Source: an uncultured Lachnospiraceae bacterium
GTDB taxonomy: Bacteria; Bacillota; Clostridia; Lachnospirales; Lachnospiraceae
Length of the DNA: 55,272 nt
NCBI GenBank assembly: GCA_902476265.1
Contig: CABSCP010000032.1
Coordinates: 1-55,272, forward strand
Direction: 5' to 3'
Of the stretch, positions 28,030 to 37,524 are shown piece after piece (position 1 is the first letter of the stretch; each line of letters begins with the position of its first letter). Position numbers and translations under genes: made by a program. The notes beneath the pieces were generated by a model. That model was not told the DNA's origin. It saw nothing but the letters and a program-made list of their open reading frames with translations, and ran no database searches.

Positions 28030-29316
28030 CTATTGCGTCAGCGTTTTTATATAATGCCAGCTTACCAAATAAGTCAGATAGAAATAGCACAGATAAAAAG
28101 CTGCAAAGCAAAGGATATAACTCACAAACGACTTCCATAAAACGTTATTCATCGGAGCTGCCAGCCAATCGTTCAGTTTCAAATTGACTGCCGGCACAGC
28201 CCCCGACAGGATCATAAAACACATGAGCGTCGGGAGCAGTAGTTTCGTCGAAATCTGATTTTTTATCATCTTTTTTAATGCGCTCCGGCTTTTGCCTATA
28301 TAATGCAAAATCCGTATATTTTCCGCCTGCCGTTTTAATTCGATAATCTGCAGCAATGATAATACGGAGAAAAATATCACAAAAAAAATAATGCACATAC
28401 TGATCTGCACAAAAGCCATCCATCTCTGCTCCACGGCAGGGTAAACATGAATATTCTTATCGAGTAACAGCGTACCGACCATAAACGATACCGCTGAAAA
28501 CAACAGGCATATGCTGAAAATCGTATTGATAGCAGCGCTTGTCCCTGCGCCGGATGTGATTTCGGCAATCATATATAATCGGTTTCCTTCGTACAAATAT
28601 TCCGATGATTTTATCCGTATTGATGAAAAAAGTGCATAGATCCATTTATAAAACGAAAAGACAGCCAATAATACAGGCAGACTGATTATGGAGCTATTAT
28701 GCTCAATGGAGAATTCTGGTGCATACTTATAGTATTTCTTATCCTCTTGCGATGGGCTATCTTCCCAGTCCTCTGGGCGTTTCAAATATAGCTTAACCTT
28801 TTCAACCGGCGACAGCAGCATCCCGAATCTCTTTTTCCAGAGGTATTCCACATGGTAATAGTCTGCACTTTTATCCTTTGGAGTATTGCTATCCTGTAAT
28901 CGAACGTAAATATTATTGGGATTTACCCCCTTATATCGCTCCTTCAGATAAAAAGGCATATTTAGACTATTATGGATGATAATTACATCTACCATCCCTT
29001 TCGGAAATCTAATAGACTCAACTGTTACAACCGGCCGAAAATCACCAGCAAATTTCTTGCTTCTTATGAAATCCGTCAGCATCTGCGTATTCCTGCGGTT
29101 TGTATCAGCACTTATATCACAGATTGAATAATCGTTGCTCTCATCAATGCCTATAATAATATAGGCATCTCGATTCACAAGATTGTTTGCCATGCAAATG
29201 ATATCGAGAAGGAGATCTTCGTCCTTCTCCCTCCCGTACCATTCTTTCTTAAAATCCCAGTATTCTCCCTCCTGTCTGAGAGCTATGAGTGTTTCAATCT
29301 CTTTAAACAATTCCAT
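28030..29316 (-). CDS. AlbA_2 (Schlafen-type) domain protein with five membrane segments
   Basis: Residues 1-150 resemble the AlbA_2 domain found in Schlafen-like proteins: LRQEGEYWDFKKEW at the start, then LLLDIICMANN, YIIIGIDE and later NIYVRLQDSNTP. This domain is a nucleic-acid-binding or nuclease-related fold in bacterial and animal proteins. After a linker, five hydrophobic segments follow at about 214-236, 255-280, 302-327, 352-374 and 395-421, so the C-terminal half is in the membrane. It is the last gene of the restriction operon, 15 bp after its neighbour, with AAAGGTCAGGA before the ATG. A cytoplasmic nucleic-acid sensor tied to a membrane part suggests a membrane-acting defence effector; that role is inference. 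Confidence 0.75.
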   Translation of the reverse strand: MELFKEIETLIALRQEGEYWDFKKEWYGREKDEDLLLDIICMANNLVNRDAYIIIGIDESNDYSICDISADTNRRNTQMLTDFIRSKKFAGDFRPVVTVESIRFPKGMVDVIIIHNSLNMPFYLKERYKGVNPNNIYVRLQDSNTPKDKSADYYHVEYLWKKRFGMLLSPVEKVKLYLKRPEDWEDSPSQEDKKYYKYAPEFSIEHNSSIISLPVLLAVFSFYKWIYALFSSIRIKSSEYLYEGNRLYMIAEITSGAGTSAAINTIFSICLLFSAVSFMVGTLLLDKNIHVYPAVEQRWMAFVQISMCIIFFVIFFSVLSLLQIIELKRQAENIRILHYIGKSRSALKKMIKNQISTKLLLPTLMCFMILSGAVPAVNLKLNDWLAAPMNNVLWKSFVSYILCFAAFYLCYFYLTYLVSWHYIKTLTQ

Positions 29317-29331
29317 ATATAATCCTGACCT

Positions 29332-29946
29332 TTATCTCTTTTGTCTCATGCAGGTGCTTGGTCTTTCGCACTCATACTGATAATTTACAAATCCTTTCAA
29401 CGTACATCGGCCTTCTTTTTGATACTTACAGTCGTTTACCGGAAGCAATTCCTTCTTCTGAGAAACAGTGGGTTTTACTTGCGATAGTTCGTTTCTAACA
29501 GCTTCTTTATTCGGATACTCCGCATAAAAGTATGATGACATGGATTTGTTTAGGGTGTTCATTAGTTCATTTTTGCTGCTCACAACAACGTATTTACTCA
29601 GTTCACCAATAGGGATTTCCTTAATTGACGTAAGCTTATAATAGCTCTTAGGATATCGTCCCTGCTCAAATAATTCTGTCTCGTAATAATCTGGGTATCC
29701 TTCTTCTGGCTTCTCTGTAATTACTTCTGATAAAGAACACTCATAAGCATGATTTCTTGTATAAAGCATGACTATTGGATTATCCCGTGACAACACGTCA
29801 TCCAAAGCTTTCTTAGAAGGGACCACACCTATTTTACCAAACCAACAGTATCCATTTTTTCGGATGACTTCCTGATGTTCCTCTATGCAGTTTGCAATTA
29901 TATTTGTTCCGAATCGAACAACAAGAAATCTCTGTCCTACTTCCAT
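29332..29946 (-). CDS. Unrecognised restriction-operon protein with Cys-rich C-terminus
   Basis: I do not recognise this 204-residue protein. Residues 1-150 are mixed alpha/beta (FLVVRFGTN, WFGKIGVVP, PIVMLYTRNHAYECS) and recall, only loosely, small PUA/EVE-type domains that read modified bases. After a linker the tail has C-x7-C-x11-C-x5-C (from about residue 173), a likely zinc or cluster site. The gene starts 12 bp after hsdR with AAGGAAG before the ATG and is followed 15 bp later by the AlbA_2 membrane gene, so it belongs to the restriction operon. It could assist restriction, read modification status, or control the next protein. Confidence 0.7.
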   Translation of the reverse strand: MEVGQRFLVVRFGTNIIANCIEEHQEVIRKNGYCWFGKIGVVPSKKALDDVLSRDNPIVMLYTRNHAYECSLSEVITEKPEEGYPDYYETELFEQGRYPKSYYKLTSIKEIPIGELSKYVVVSSKNELMNTLNKSMSSYFYAEYPNKEAVRNELSQVKPTVSQKKELLPVNDCKYQKEGRCTLKGFVNYQYECERPSTCMRQKR

Positions 29947-29958
29947 AAGCTGCTTCCT

Positions 29959-32900
29959 TTATTTCTTCTGCAATTCCTTAAAGAGTACATCAGCCATAGC
30001 CATCATTACCTGAGTATATTTCATAGTATCCGTAAACAATGACTGATATGTCTCATTGCTATCCATAAAAGCTTTACGCGCTGTTTCACCAAAAATCTTA
30101 GGGAAAATGCTCTGCATAAACATCTGCTGGGTATCCTGCTTTGCTGATTTCGCAAGTTGAGGATTCTCTTCAAGCATCTTCTGAAGATTACCGATGATGA
30201 TACGATCTGATTCCGTAATATCTCCAGCAAATGCCTCATTAAATTTCTCAATTATCTCATCAAACGGGCTCTTCTTTTCCTTCATACTGCCACTCTTTTT
30301 CATTTTGGCAGTCTCATACTCTCCGGCGGTATTCTTATCCAACGTAATCTGTCCAGAGAATGTATGCTGAAGCTTATAATATTCAAGTCTTACCTTATTA
30401 TCCAGATCCCATTTATCTTTCTCATCTGGTGGCAATAGTTTCATCAGATATCGACAAAATGTGTATTCATTCTGCATCTCAATATCAAAAGTTCTTACTA
30501 CTTGCTGAATATAATTGAACCACCTAACGAATGATCTAACGGTACGTCTGAATTGATATCGCTTCTGCTCATCTAAGTCATTATACTTTTCAGCCACAGG
30601 AATCAATGAATTTGATATCTTAGCCTGAACCGCACCGCTGTTCTTATTATTAGGATCTATATAAATATCTGCGACCTTCTTCACATCCACATCGTCATAA
30701 ATCTGGAACTTCCTAAGCTGATCCTTTGTTTTGTAGATAAGATCAACATTAATTTCAGATTCAAGACTTGTCTCTGTATAGAATCCTTGGAAAGCTTCTT
30801 GTATCTCTTCATTCGTATTTACAAAGTCAAGAATATAAGTATCTTCCTTGTCTGGATGGGTACGATTAAGCCTGCTCAGAGTCTGAACCGCTTTTATATC
30901 TCGAAGCTTTTTATCTACGATCATAGTATGAAGAAGCGGTTCATCAAATCCAGTCTGATACTTTTCTGCAACAATTAACACATCTCCATGATCATGAAAT
31001 ACACTCTTAGTCTGAGCCTCCGATACATGATTTCCATCTGGATCAATATTTAATCCGCTCTCAGAATAATCCGGACTGTTAGGATCATCTGGATCTTTGA
31101 CAATGCCGGAAAAGGCTATCATAACTAGCATATCATCATAACCTTTTTCCTTAATATATGCCTGCACAGCCTTCAGATACCTTACAGCAGCAAGTCTTGA
31201 TGATGTTACAACCATCATCTTACCCTTGCCTTTAATTGCCTTCATTGTAATATCACGGAAAGTTTCAACTATGATAGCTGCCTTTTGCTGAATGTTATAC
31301 GGATGAAGCTCTGCATATCGACGAATCAGCTTTGCTGCCTGAGACTCCGGAACATCAGGATTTTCTGCCGTATTCTTCGCAATCTTGTAACACGTCTTAT
31401 ACGTAGTGTAATGAGCAAGCACATCCATGATAAAGCCCTCATCAATAGCTTGCCTCATACTGTAAATATGAAATGGATGGAAGGATCCGTCTTGCCATTC
31501 TTCACCGAACATTTCTAGTGTTTTATCCTTAGGTGTTGCTGTAAAGGCGAAGAAGCTTAAGTTCTTATGTTTTCCAGCTGCAACCATCTCTTCAAGCATC
31601 CGATCCTCATGAGCATCCTCCTCTTTTTCCTTGTTCAAAACTGCATTTGCATACATCATTATTCGCTTAGCAAATGCTTTTTCCTGTTCGCTCTGAAGAT
31701 CTTCAATTCCCGCACCGGTAAAATCAACCAACTCCTGTACAGCATCGGTTGTATCTGCAAGTCCGGCTTTTAATTTTGCTGCGCTTTGTCCAGTCTGACT
31801 AGAATGTGCTTCGTCTACGATAACTGCAAAATTTTTTCCCTTAGTATCACCAATCATTCCATAGATAACAGGGAATTTTTGAAGAGTAGTAACAATTATT
31901 CTCTTACCGTCCTCAATTGCTTTCAGAAGATCCTTCGATCTCTTCTTATCATCGATAAGCACTACACTTCCAATAGTATGATCAAATCCACCAATAGTTG
32001 CCTGAAGCTGAGAGTCCAAGACTTTTCTATCTGTAACAATAATGACTGAATTAAACATAGGCTTATCATCCTTATGCAGACTTGCAAGCCTATACGCTGT
32101 CCAGGCAATACTATTTGATTTTCCGGATCCAGCGCTATGCTGAATTAGATAATTATGCCCTGGACCTTTTTCTGAGACATCTTCAATCATCTTTCTTACT
32201 ACATCAAGCTGATGATATCTTGGGAAAATAACAGTATTAACAGGATCTGTTCCAAGAGAGTTTTTCTTCTCCTGTCTGTAGCTGATAAACTTTTGAAGGA
32301 TATCAAGTAGCTTGTCCTTCTGCCAGATTTCTTCCCAAAGGTAAGAAACTGCATACTTCCCTTCTTCAGCCTCAGGGTTTCCTGCTCCACCGTCATTACC
32401 GGCTCCGTTTGATCCCTGATTAAATGGCAGGAAATATGTTTTATCTCCATCAAGTTTTGTTGTCATCATAGCGTGATAGAGATCTACCGCAAAAAACACC
32501 AGAATTCTATGGTTAAAAGAAAACGCAGCTTCTCTCTTATCTCGGTTAGTCATCCACTGTTCCATAGCATTATCAACGCTCTGTCCGGTAAGCTGATTCT
32601 TCAATTCTATTGCGATAACTGGAATTCCGTTCACTGCAAGCATCATATCTACGCTATTATTATTCTGCATGGAATAGTGCCATTGACGAATACAATGACA
32701 AATATTCTGTGAATATCTGGTCTTTGCTAGTTCGTTCAACCCAGACTCAGGATTAAAAAAGCAAATTTTAAACTCTATCCCACGATACTTAAATCCGTGC
32801 CTGAGAACATTCACAAGCCCTTCAGATACAATAGCATCCTCAGTAACCTTCAAGAATTTATCTTTGGGATCAACATTTCCACAGCGTTTTACAAACTGAG

Positions 32901-33063
32901 TCCATGCCAGTTTCTGTGTATTCTCCACAAATGTGCAAAGCGTATCAACATCAATAGAATCAGCGTTCCGATATGATATATCAGTTGCTTTCGTCCATCC
33001 ACCTTCTTTAGATATAAGGTATGCTTCAATGTCAGATTCAAATTGTTTTTCATTGTCTGCCAT
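29959..33063 (-). CDS. hsdR: Type I restriction enzyme, endonuclease/translocase subunit HsdR
   Basis: The 1034-residue subunit has an N-terminal PD-(D/E)xK nuclease site (Asp139, then Glu153-x-Lys155 in IAIELKN), a Walker A (SAGSGKS, about 310-316) and a DEAH box (417-420), followed by the second RecA-like lobe and a helical C-terminus that docks HsdM. It uses ATP to pull DNA and cuts at random distance from unmethylated sites. Length and domain order are normal and the frame is intact. It starts 2 bp after hsdS with AAAGGTGG before the ATG. Confidence 0.97.
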   Translation of the reverse strand: MADNEKQFESDIEAYLISKEGGWTKATDISYRNADSIDVDTLCTFVENTQKLAWTQFVKRCGNVDPKDKFLKVTEDAIVSEGLVNVLRHGFKYRGIEFKICFFNPESGLNELAKTRYSQNICHCIRQWHYSMQNNNSVDMMLAVNGIPVIAIELKNQLTGQSVDNAMEQWMTNRDKREAAFSFNHRILVFFAVDLYHAMMTTKLDGDKTYFLPFNQGSNGAGNDGGAGNPEAEEGKYAVSYLWEEIWQKDKLLDILQKFISYRQEKKNSLGTDPVNTVIFPRYHQLDVVRKMIEDVSEKGPGHNYLIQHSAGSGKSNSIAWTAYRLASLHKDDKPMFNSVIIVTDRKVLDSQLQATIGGFDHTIGSVVLIDDKKRSKDLLKAIEDGKRIIVTTLQKFPVIYGMIGDTKGKNFAVIVDEAHSSQTGQSAAKLKAGLADTTDAVQELVDFTGAGIEDLQSEQEKAFAKRIMMYANAVLNKEKEEDAHEDRMLEEMVAAGKHKNLSFFAFTATPKDKTLEMFGEEWQDGSFHPFHIYSMRQAIDEGFIMDVLAHYTTYKTCYKIAKNTAENPDVPESQAAKLIRRYAELHPYNIQQKAAIIVETFRDITMKAIKGKGKMMVVTSSRLAAVRYLKAVQAYIKEKGYDDMLVMIAFSGIVKDPDDPNSPDYSESGLNIDPDGNHVSEAQTKSVFHDHGDVLIVAEKYQTGFDEPLLHTMIVDKKLRDIKAVQTLSRLNRTHPDKEDTYILDFVNTNEEIQEAFQGFYTETSLESEINVDLIYKTKDQLRKFQIYDDVDVKKVADIYIDPNNKNSGAVQAKISNSLIPVAEKYNDLDEQKRYQFRRTVRSFVRWFNYIQQVVRTFDIEMQNEYTFCRYLMKLLPPDEKDKWDLDNKVRLEYYKLQHTFSGQITLDKNTAGEYETAKMKKSGSMKEKKSPFDEIIEKFNEAFAGDITESDRIIIGNLQKMLEENPQLAKSAKQDTQQMFMQSIFPKIFGETARKAFMDSNETYQSLFTDTMKYTQVMMAMADVLFKELQKK

Positions 33064-33065
33064 AT

Positions 33066-34370
33066 TTACACCACCTTTCGTTTACCAGTAACAGCTTCAT
33101 AGATGACAGATTTTTTGAATTCATCAATTTGAGATAGCAATAGTTCCTTTTCTGAAATCAGTCTGTCAATCCTTCCGCATTCCTCTTCCAAGTAATCTGC
33201 TATCTCTTGTTGTTCTTCTAAACTGTCAGGAACAACTATTCTCATGGATCTTATCGTTTCCATTGATAGGCTCGGCTGAGCGGTTGCTTTTTTTATTTTA
33301 TTAACCTCTTCTTGACCTGCTGGAGACATAAGAAAATACAAAAGATATCTTTCATCAATGTACTTCTTCATAGATTCGTTTATCACAATTTTTGCAACAT
33401 TGGGAGCAAGATGATATCTTTGTTCTTTATCAAACAGAGCAACCTCACCTATACCCGCACCAATAAACGTTATTACTAAACATTTTTTGTCAAGTGCGCA
33501 CCTATTTAACTGCAAAGACAATTCCATCGGGATATATTCTTTTATCGAGTCTATAAATTTACCCATTTTAATATTCTGTGCTCTTACAATTGGTACACCA
33601 TCTTCCAGTGAAATACTATTCACCATATGATCAGTATACTCAAATCCGGCCAACTTTGTGACGAAACACATTCTTCCGATTTTCGTAACACTCCAATTCT
33701 CTGGAATATCACCAATCCATTCTATGGCAGTGTCTTTACACGGTCTCCCCTTTTTCAGTTTGCCCACAACCGCATCATATATAATTGCAGATTTCCATTC
33801 ATTTAAGGATTCTATGCTCTTTTCTGTCTCATCTATAATCAAATCTATTCTTGAACATGTATGGTCAAGATAATCTGAAATGGCTTGTTGTTCATTTTCT
33901 GCCGGAACTAGAACAAGTATCTTTTTCATTTCCTGCCATCTTGTTGTCCAAAGATCATCAACTATTCCATGCCCCCAGTTATAATATTCATCTGCAAATT
34001 GAATAGTATGAAACAACCAGTTGTAATACCCTGGATGCATTTTATTTCTAGGTGTTAATACCGTGTTTATTAACGACACAGATCCATCATATGGTGATAT
34101 CCCACACGAACCTCGCCTATCTGACCTGCTATTAATCGCAAAATCGCCTTTCAAAACAAGTTTCCTATCATCATGCGCATCTGTCTTAGCCGCCGTTTCT
34201 AGCTGCGGAACAATTCCCTTCATTGTTACTGAAAGAGGTGGATAATCACGATCGCTTACTTTCTCATTACGCAAAGAATACAATGAGCCGATGTTGTCAA
34301 TAAGCCACTCACTTGGTACTTGTCCTAACCACTCCACACCTGTATCTTTGTATTCAGCATATGATTTCAT
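33066..34370 (-). CDS. hsdS: Type I restriction enzyme, specificity subunit HsdS
   Basis: The 434-residue protein has two target-recognition domains, each opening with a related motif (DTGVEWLGQVPSEW near residue 9 and DTAIEWIGDIPENW near 213), and two conserved helical spacers (ISDYLDHTCSRIDLII and IADYLEEECGRIDRLI). Each recognition domain reads one half of a bipartite DNA site. The two halves differ strongly, so the site should be asymmetric. The ribosome site lies in the end of hsdM, and the ATG directly follows the hsdM stop. No second or inverted hsdS fragment is seen nearby, so phase switching is not supported. Confidence 0.96.
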   Translation of the reverse strand: MKSYAEYKDTGVEWLGQVPSEWLIDNIGSLYSLRNEKVSDRDYPPLSVTMKGIVPQLETAAKTDAHDDRKLVLKGDFAINSRSDRRGSCGISPYDGSVSLINTVLTPRNKMHPGYYNWLFHTIQFADEYYNWGHGIVDDLWTTRWQEMKKILVLVPAENEQQAISDYLDHTCSRIDLIIDETEKSIESLNEWKSAIIYDAVVGKLKKGRPCKDTAIEWIGDIPENWSVTKIGRMCFVTKLAGFEYTDHMVNSISLEDGVPIVRAQNIKMGKFIDSIKEYIPMELSLQLNRCALDKKCLVITFIGAGIGEVALFDKEQRYHLAPNVAKIVINESMKKYIDERYLLYFLMSPAGQEEVNKIKKATAQPSLSMETIRSMRIVVPDSLEEQQEIADYLEEECGRIDRLISEKELLLSQIDEFKKSVIYEAVTGKRKVV

Positions 34371-36182
34371 CTATTCATCCTCCTCTAGCAGCAGGTCGTG
34401 TAGCTGTGTCATTAAGTTTTGTTCTCTCTCAGCTATTTCTTTTGCAATCTCCGATGCTTTTCTTGTCTTTTTATACACATAAAAAAGTCTAGAAAAAGGT
34501 ATTTCATATCCTACCTTTGTTTTGCTTTCATCAACCCAAGCATCAGGATTAAACGGTGTTATTTCGCTTTTCAAGTATTGTTCTATATCCTCTGTAAGTG
34601 GTATAGTCTCGGTATCCCTTTTTGATGTATCTGGCACCCTCTTCCCACGTTTTTTTACTATTTCTCCAGTCTCGTCATACATCGGACTCTCAATAGTAAT
34701 CTTCTGATACCCCAGCTCGATACTACTCATCTTTTTACTTCTACAAATTATATTGCTTCCCTGTTCGGACACTGTAGTATACTCATTTGTCCTATACTCG
34801 CCATATGCCTGAACAACAAGCTTTCTGCACTCTTCAGTTATGTCCACTCTTTTACTTCCAATTGGCTTTCTTCTTGATTCGCTACATTGACTAGCATCGA
34901 TGAGTAAAACCTCTCCAGGATTCCTTGTCGGTTTTGCCTTGTCAATTATCCAAACATATGTAGGTATCCCCGTATTATAAAAACTGTCATTTGGGAGCTG
35001 AACGATTGCATCTAACCAATCATTTTCAATAATATACCTTCTTATTTCACTTGAACCAGAACCAGCATCTCCGGAAAAGAGAGAAGATGCATTTTGTATA
35101 ATAGCCATTTTCCCACTCATATCTTTGAGCTTTGATATGCCATTTAGCATGAATAGCAACTGTCCATCACCTTTTGCAGGAAGCCCCGGTGCAAATCTGC
35201 CAGCTTCACCTTTTTTATACTCCATCTCTACAACAGAAGCTTCCCTTTTCCAATCAATACCAAAGGGTGGATTACTTATACAAAAGTCAAACTTAAATCC
35301 GCTAAACTGATCATCTGATAATGTATCACCGAATTTCATATTATCCGGATCCCCACCGTGAATGATTGTATCTGCAACAGCAATCCCCATTGTAAACGGA
35401 TTGATTTCTTGACCAAATGTAGTAACATTGGCCTTTTCATCAAGTTGATGAAGCCTCTCTTCCATGCAAGTAAGCATCTGACTAGTTCCCATAGTCATAT
35501 CATAAACAGTACAATGCATTCCATCATCATCCATATCTAACTCATAATTTGTCACAAGCAGATCACACATCAAATATATAATATCTCGACTTGTAAAATG
35601 TGCTCCCGCCTCTTCATCATATGACTCTGAAAACCTCTGAACTAAATTCTCAAAGATATATCCCATATCCACTGAAGAATACTTACTCATATCCATATCT
35701 TTTGCATTAAAATCGAGAATGATTTGATAAAGAAGCTTCGCTTCTTTCATACGCTCAACCTGTCCGTAAAATCCCATTCTGGAAAGAATATCTTTTACAT
35801 TGTCAGAGAACCCATTCAGAAAATCCATAAAATTATCTGCTATATTTTCCGCATCAGCTGCAAGCAGATCAAATGTATATTTACTGGTATTATAGAATTG
35901 ATATCCGGCAGCTTCTTTGAGAAAATCCGCCTTCATTGGACCAAAACTTGCATATTTTGTATCTGCCTCTAAGACTTCTTCATGACGTGTCTTATTACTA
36001 CCTTCTTTTTTTGTTTCAAGGCAGTCATGAAATCTCTTTATAACGCACATAGGAAGTATTACTAATCCATACTCATGTGGCTTATATGCTCCAAAAAGTG
36101 AATTTGCTGCATTCCAGATAAGATTTGCATTCTCTTGGGCTCTTCTTGTCACCTCATTGATCTTGTCTTCACTAACGCTCAT
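34371..36182 (-). CDS. hsdM: Type I restriction enzyme, DNA methyltransferase subunit HsdM
   Basis: The 603-residue adenine methyltransferase has an N-terminal helical HsdM domain and the catalytic motif IV NPPF at 304-307. Motif I, which binds S-adenosylmethionine and is usually DPxxGTGxxL, reads D228-M-T-M-G-T-S-Q-M-L here, losing the usual Pro and the second Gly. The frame is intact and motif IV is perfect, so this may be a subfamily trait or a weakened cofactor site. The ATG follows an AGGAGG that sits in the end of the upstream ISL3-like gene, which overlaps by 11 bp. Confidence 0.95.
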   Translation of the reverse strand: MSVSEDKINEVTRRAQENANLIWNAANSLFGAYKPHEYGLVILPMCVIKRFHDCLETKKEGSNKTRHEEVLEADTKYASFGPMKADFLKEAAGYQFYNTSKYTFDLLAADAENIADNFMDFLNGFSDNVKDILSRMGFYGQVERMKEAKLLYQIILDFNAKDMDMSKYSSVDMGYIFENLVQRFSESYDEEAGAHFTSRDIIYLMCDLLVTNYELDMDDDGMHCTVYDMTMGTSQMLTCMEERLHQLDEKANVTTFGQEINPFTMGIAVADTIIHGGDPDNMKFGDTLSDDQFSGFKFDFCISNPPFGIDWKREASVVEMEYKKGEAGRFAPGLPAKGDGQLLFMLNGISKLKDMSGKMAIIQNASSLFSGDAGSGSSEIRRYIIENDWLDAIVQLPNDSFYNTGIPTYVWIIDKAKPTRNPGEVLLIDASQCSESRRKPIGSKRVDITEECRKLVVQAYGEYRTNEYTTVSEQGSNIICRSKKMSSIELGYQKITIESPMYDETGEIVKKRGKRVPDTSKRDTETIPLTEDIEQYLKSEITPFNPDAWVDESKTKVGYEIPFSRLFYVYKKTRKASEIAKEIAEREQNLMTQLHDLLLEEDE

Positions 36183-37524
36183 GCTCTTCTAAGCCTCCTG
36201 TTTTTATCATATTGTCGATGATGCTCTTTAACTCCGAAACATCAATTCCGTGCCATTTTTTGTCCATTAAATTGCTAAAATCTGAATATAGCATCCGTGC
36301 CCTAAACACGTCATCCGTACTGATTGGGAAATGTGTCTCTATTCTTCGATTAAGTGAATATATTTCATCATAGATACTATCCCCCTCCTTCGGATGTGCC
36401 CCCTGTCGATATCTTGCCAATTCTTCAAGATATGTTTCCATATAAGAAATGGTCAAAACAAATGTATTCTTATTTGCTTCGTCCAAAACATTCTTCCAGC
36501 TTGTCAATTCAGAGATATCTCGATGCTTCTGTAGCAAAACGTATAAACCTGCATATGCTGAATAAGCATTCTCTAATTTATCATCATTCTTTTGAAGCCT
36601 TCTCATCTTTGCTCTATCTTCATTTGAAATCGATGCCTGCTCATCTGGCCCCGCAAGAAACAATTCCCTTACATATTTTTGATATCTTTTCAATCTCTCA
36701 TATACAAATATCTTAAACTCATCCCGGAGTATACGTCTCAAAGAGTCTGTATCTACCATCACCTTGCTTCTCGGAACAATATCCTTGACAGTTTCATAGA
36801 GTACTGGATTACAATCAACAACAATAGCCAATAGACCACCAATATCTATTTTTGAAAAAAAGCTTCGTATTCCAGCTTCGGATACCGTCGGGATCACCTC
36901 AATAATTCGACACGGTGAATGTGGCTCTACGTCTGCAACAACAATGAAGTCATTGAAAAAGGAGTGATAAGTGTACATCAGAAGTGCTACCGGAGGTATA
37001 AATACCCTGTGCTCATCCTTATCATCAACCCACCGTTTAATCACTTTAGACATTGCCGGTTTGCTGATCAGGTCTTTTTGATGCCCTTTTACAATATAGG
37101 ACTTCATATCTCTACGAACATCAGTAAGAGATTCATACATTGCCAGACGCATTATTTCATCTTCGTAACGCCTGGTTATCTTTGCATTCTCACTTGACAC
37201 AAATCCTACCTGCTTCTGGAATAATGCATTGCAGTTCTCATGCCCCGGTACTTTATTCAGGCACCGGTATTTATAGAAATAGTAGTGAAGCCTTGCAAAC
37301 TGCTTTTGCCTGTCCACAGAAACTATATCAATGAGGATTTTATCAAACCTTCCGTGATTCTCTGTCGGACCACCACACTCAACACAAGGTGGAACACCAG
37401 TATCCGGGCTCATTGCCTTTATAGTGTATTCATCGCCGCCGATTGCCTTTAATTCATTTATATCAAGGTACGCTGTAAGCTCAGGATCTACGTCCTTCAG
37501 CTTTCTTGGTCTTGGTTTTGCCAT
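36172..37524 (-). CDS. ISL3-transposase-like protein, first gene of the restriction operon
   Basis: The 450-residue protein reads like an ISL3-family transposase. It has an N-terminal zinc ribbon (C47-x2-C50, then C88 and C98, with ENHGRF between), a helical DNA-binding stretch, and a DDE-type core in which Asp198 (FIVVADVE), Asp237 (AIVVDCNP) and KVMVDTDSLRRIL match the usual order. The C-terminal block that normally supplies the last catalytic Glu, the SNGxxEGxN motif, is absent; the end is instead charged helices. No IS ends or terminal repeats flank it. It overlaps hsdM by 11 bp and has AGGAG before its ATG. I infer a domesticated, probably non-transposing DNA-binding protein with a role in this system, perhaps regulatory. 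Confidence 0.7.
   Translation of the reverse strand: MAKPRPRKLKDVDPELTAYLDINELKAIGGDEYTIKAMSPDTGVPPCVECGGPTENHGRFDKILIDIVSVDRQKQFARLHYYFYKYRCLNKVPGHENCNALFQKQVGFVSSENAKITRRYEDEIMRLAMYESLTDVRRDMKSYIVKGHQKDLISKPAMSKVIKRWVDDKDEHRVFIPPVALLMYTYHSFFNDFIVVADVEPHSPCRIIEVIPTVSEAGIRSFFSKIDIGGLLAIVVDCNPVLYETVKDIVPRSKVMVDTDSLRRILRDEFKIFVYERLKRYQKYVRELFLAGPDEQASISNEDRAKMRRLQKNDDKLENAYSAYAGLYVLLQKHRDISELTSWKNVLDEANKNTFVLTISYMETYLEELARYRQGAHPKEGDSIYDEIYSLNRRIETHFPISTDDVFRARMLYSDFSNLMDKKWHGIDVSELKSIIDNMIKTGGLEEHER

Noticed and set aside
33066..34370. Phase-variable hsdS
   Set aside because: No second hsdS copy, inverted repeats or recombinase gene next to it.
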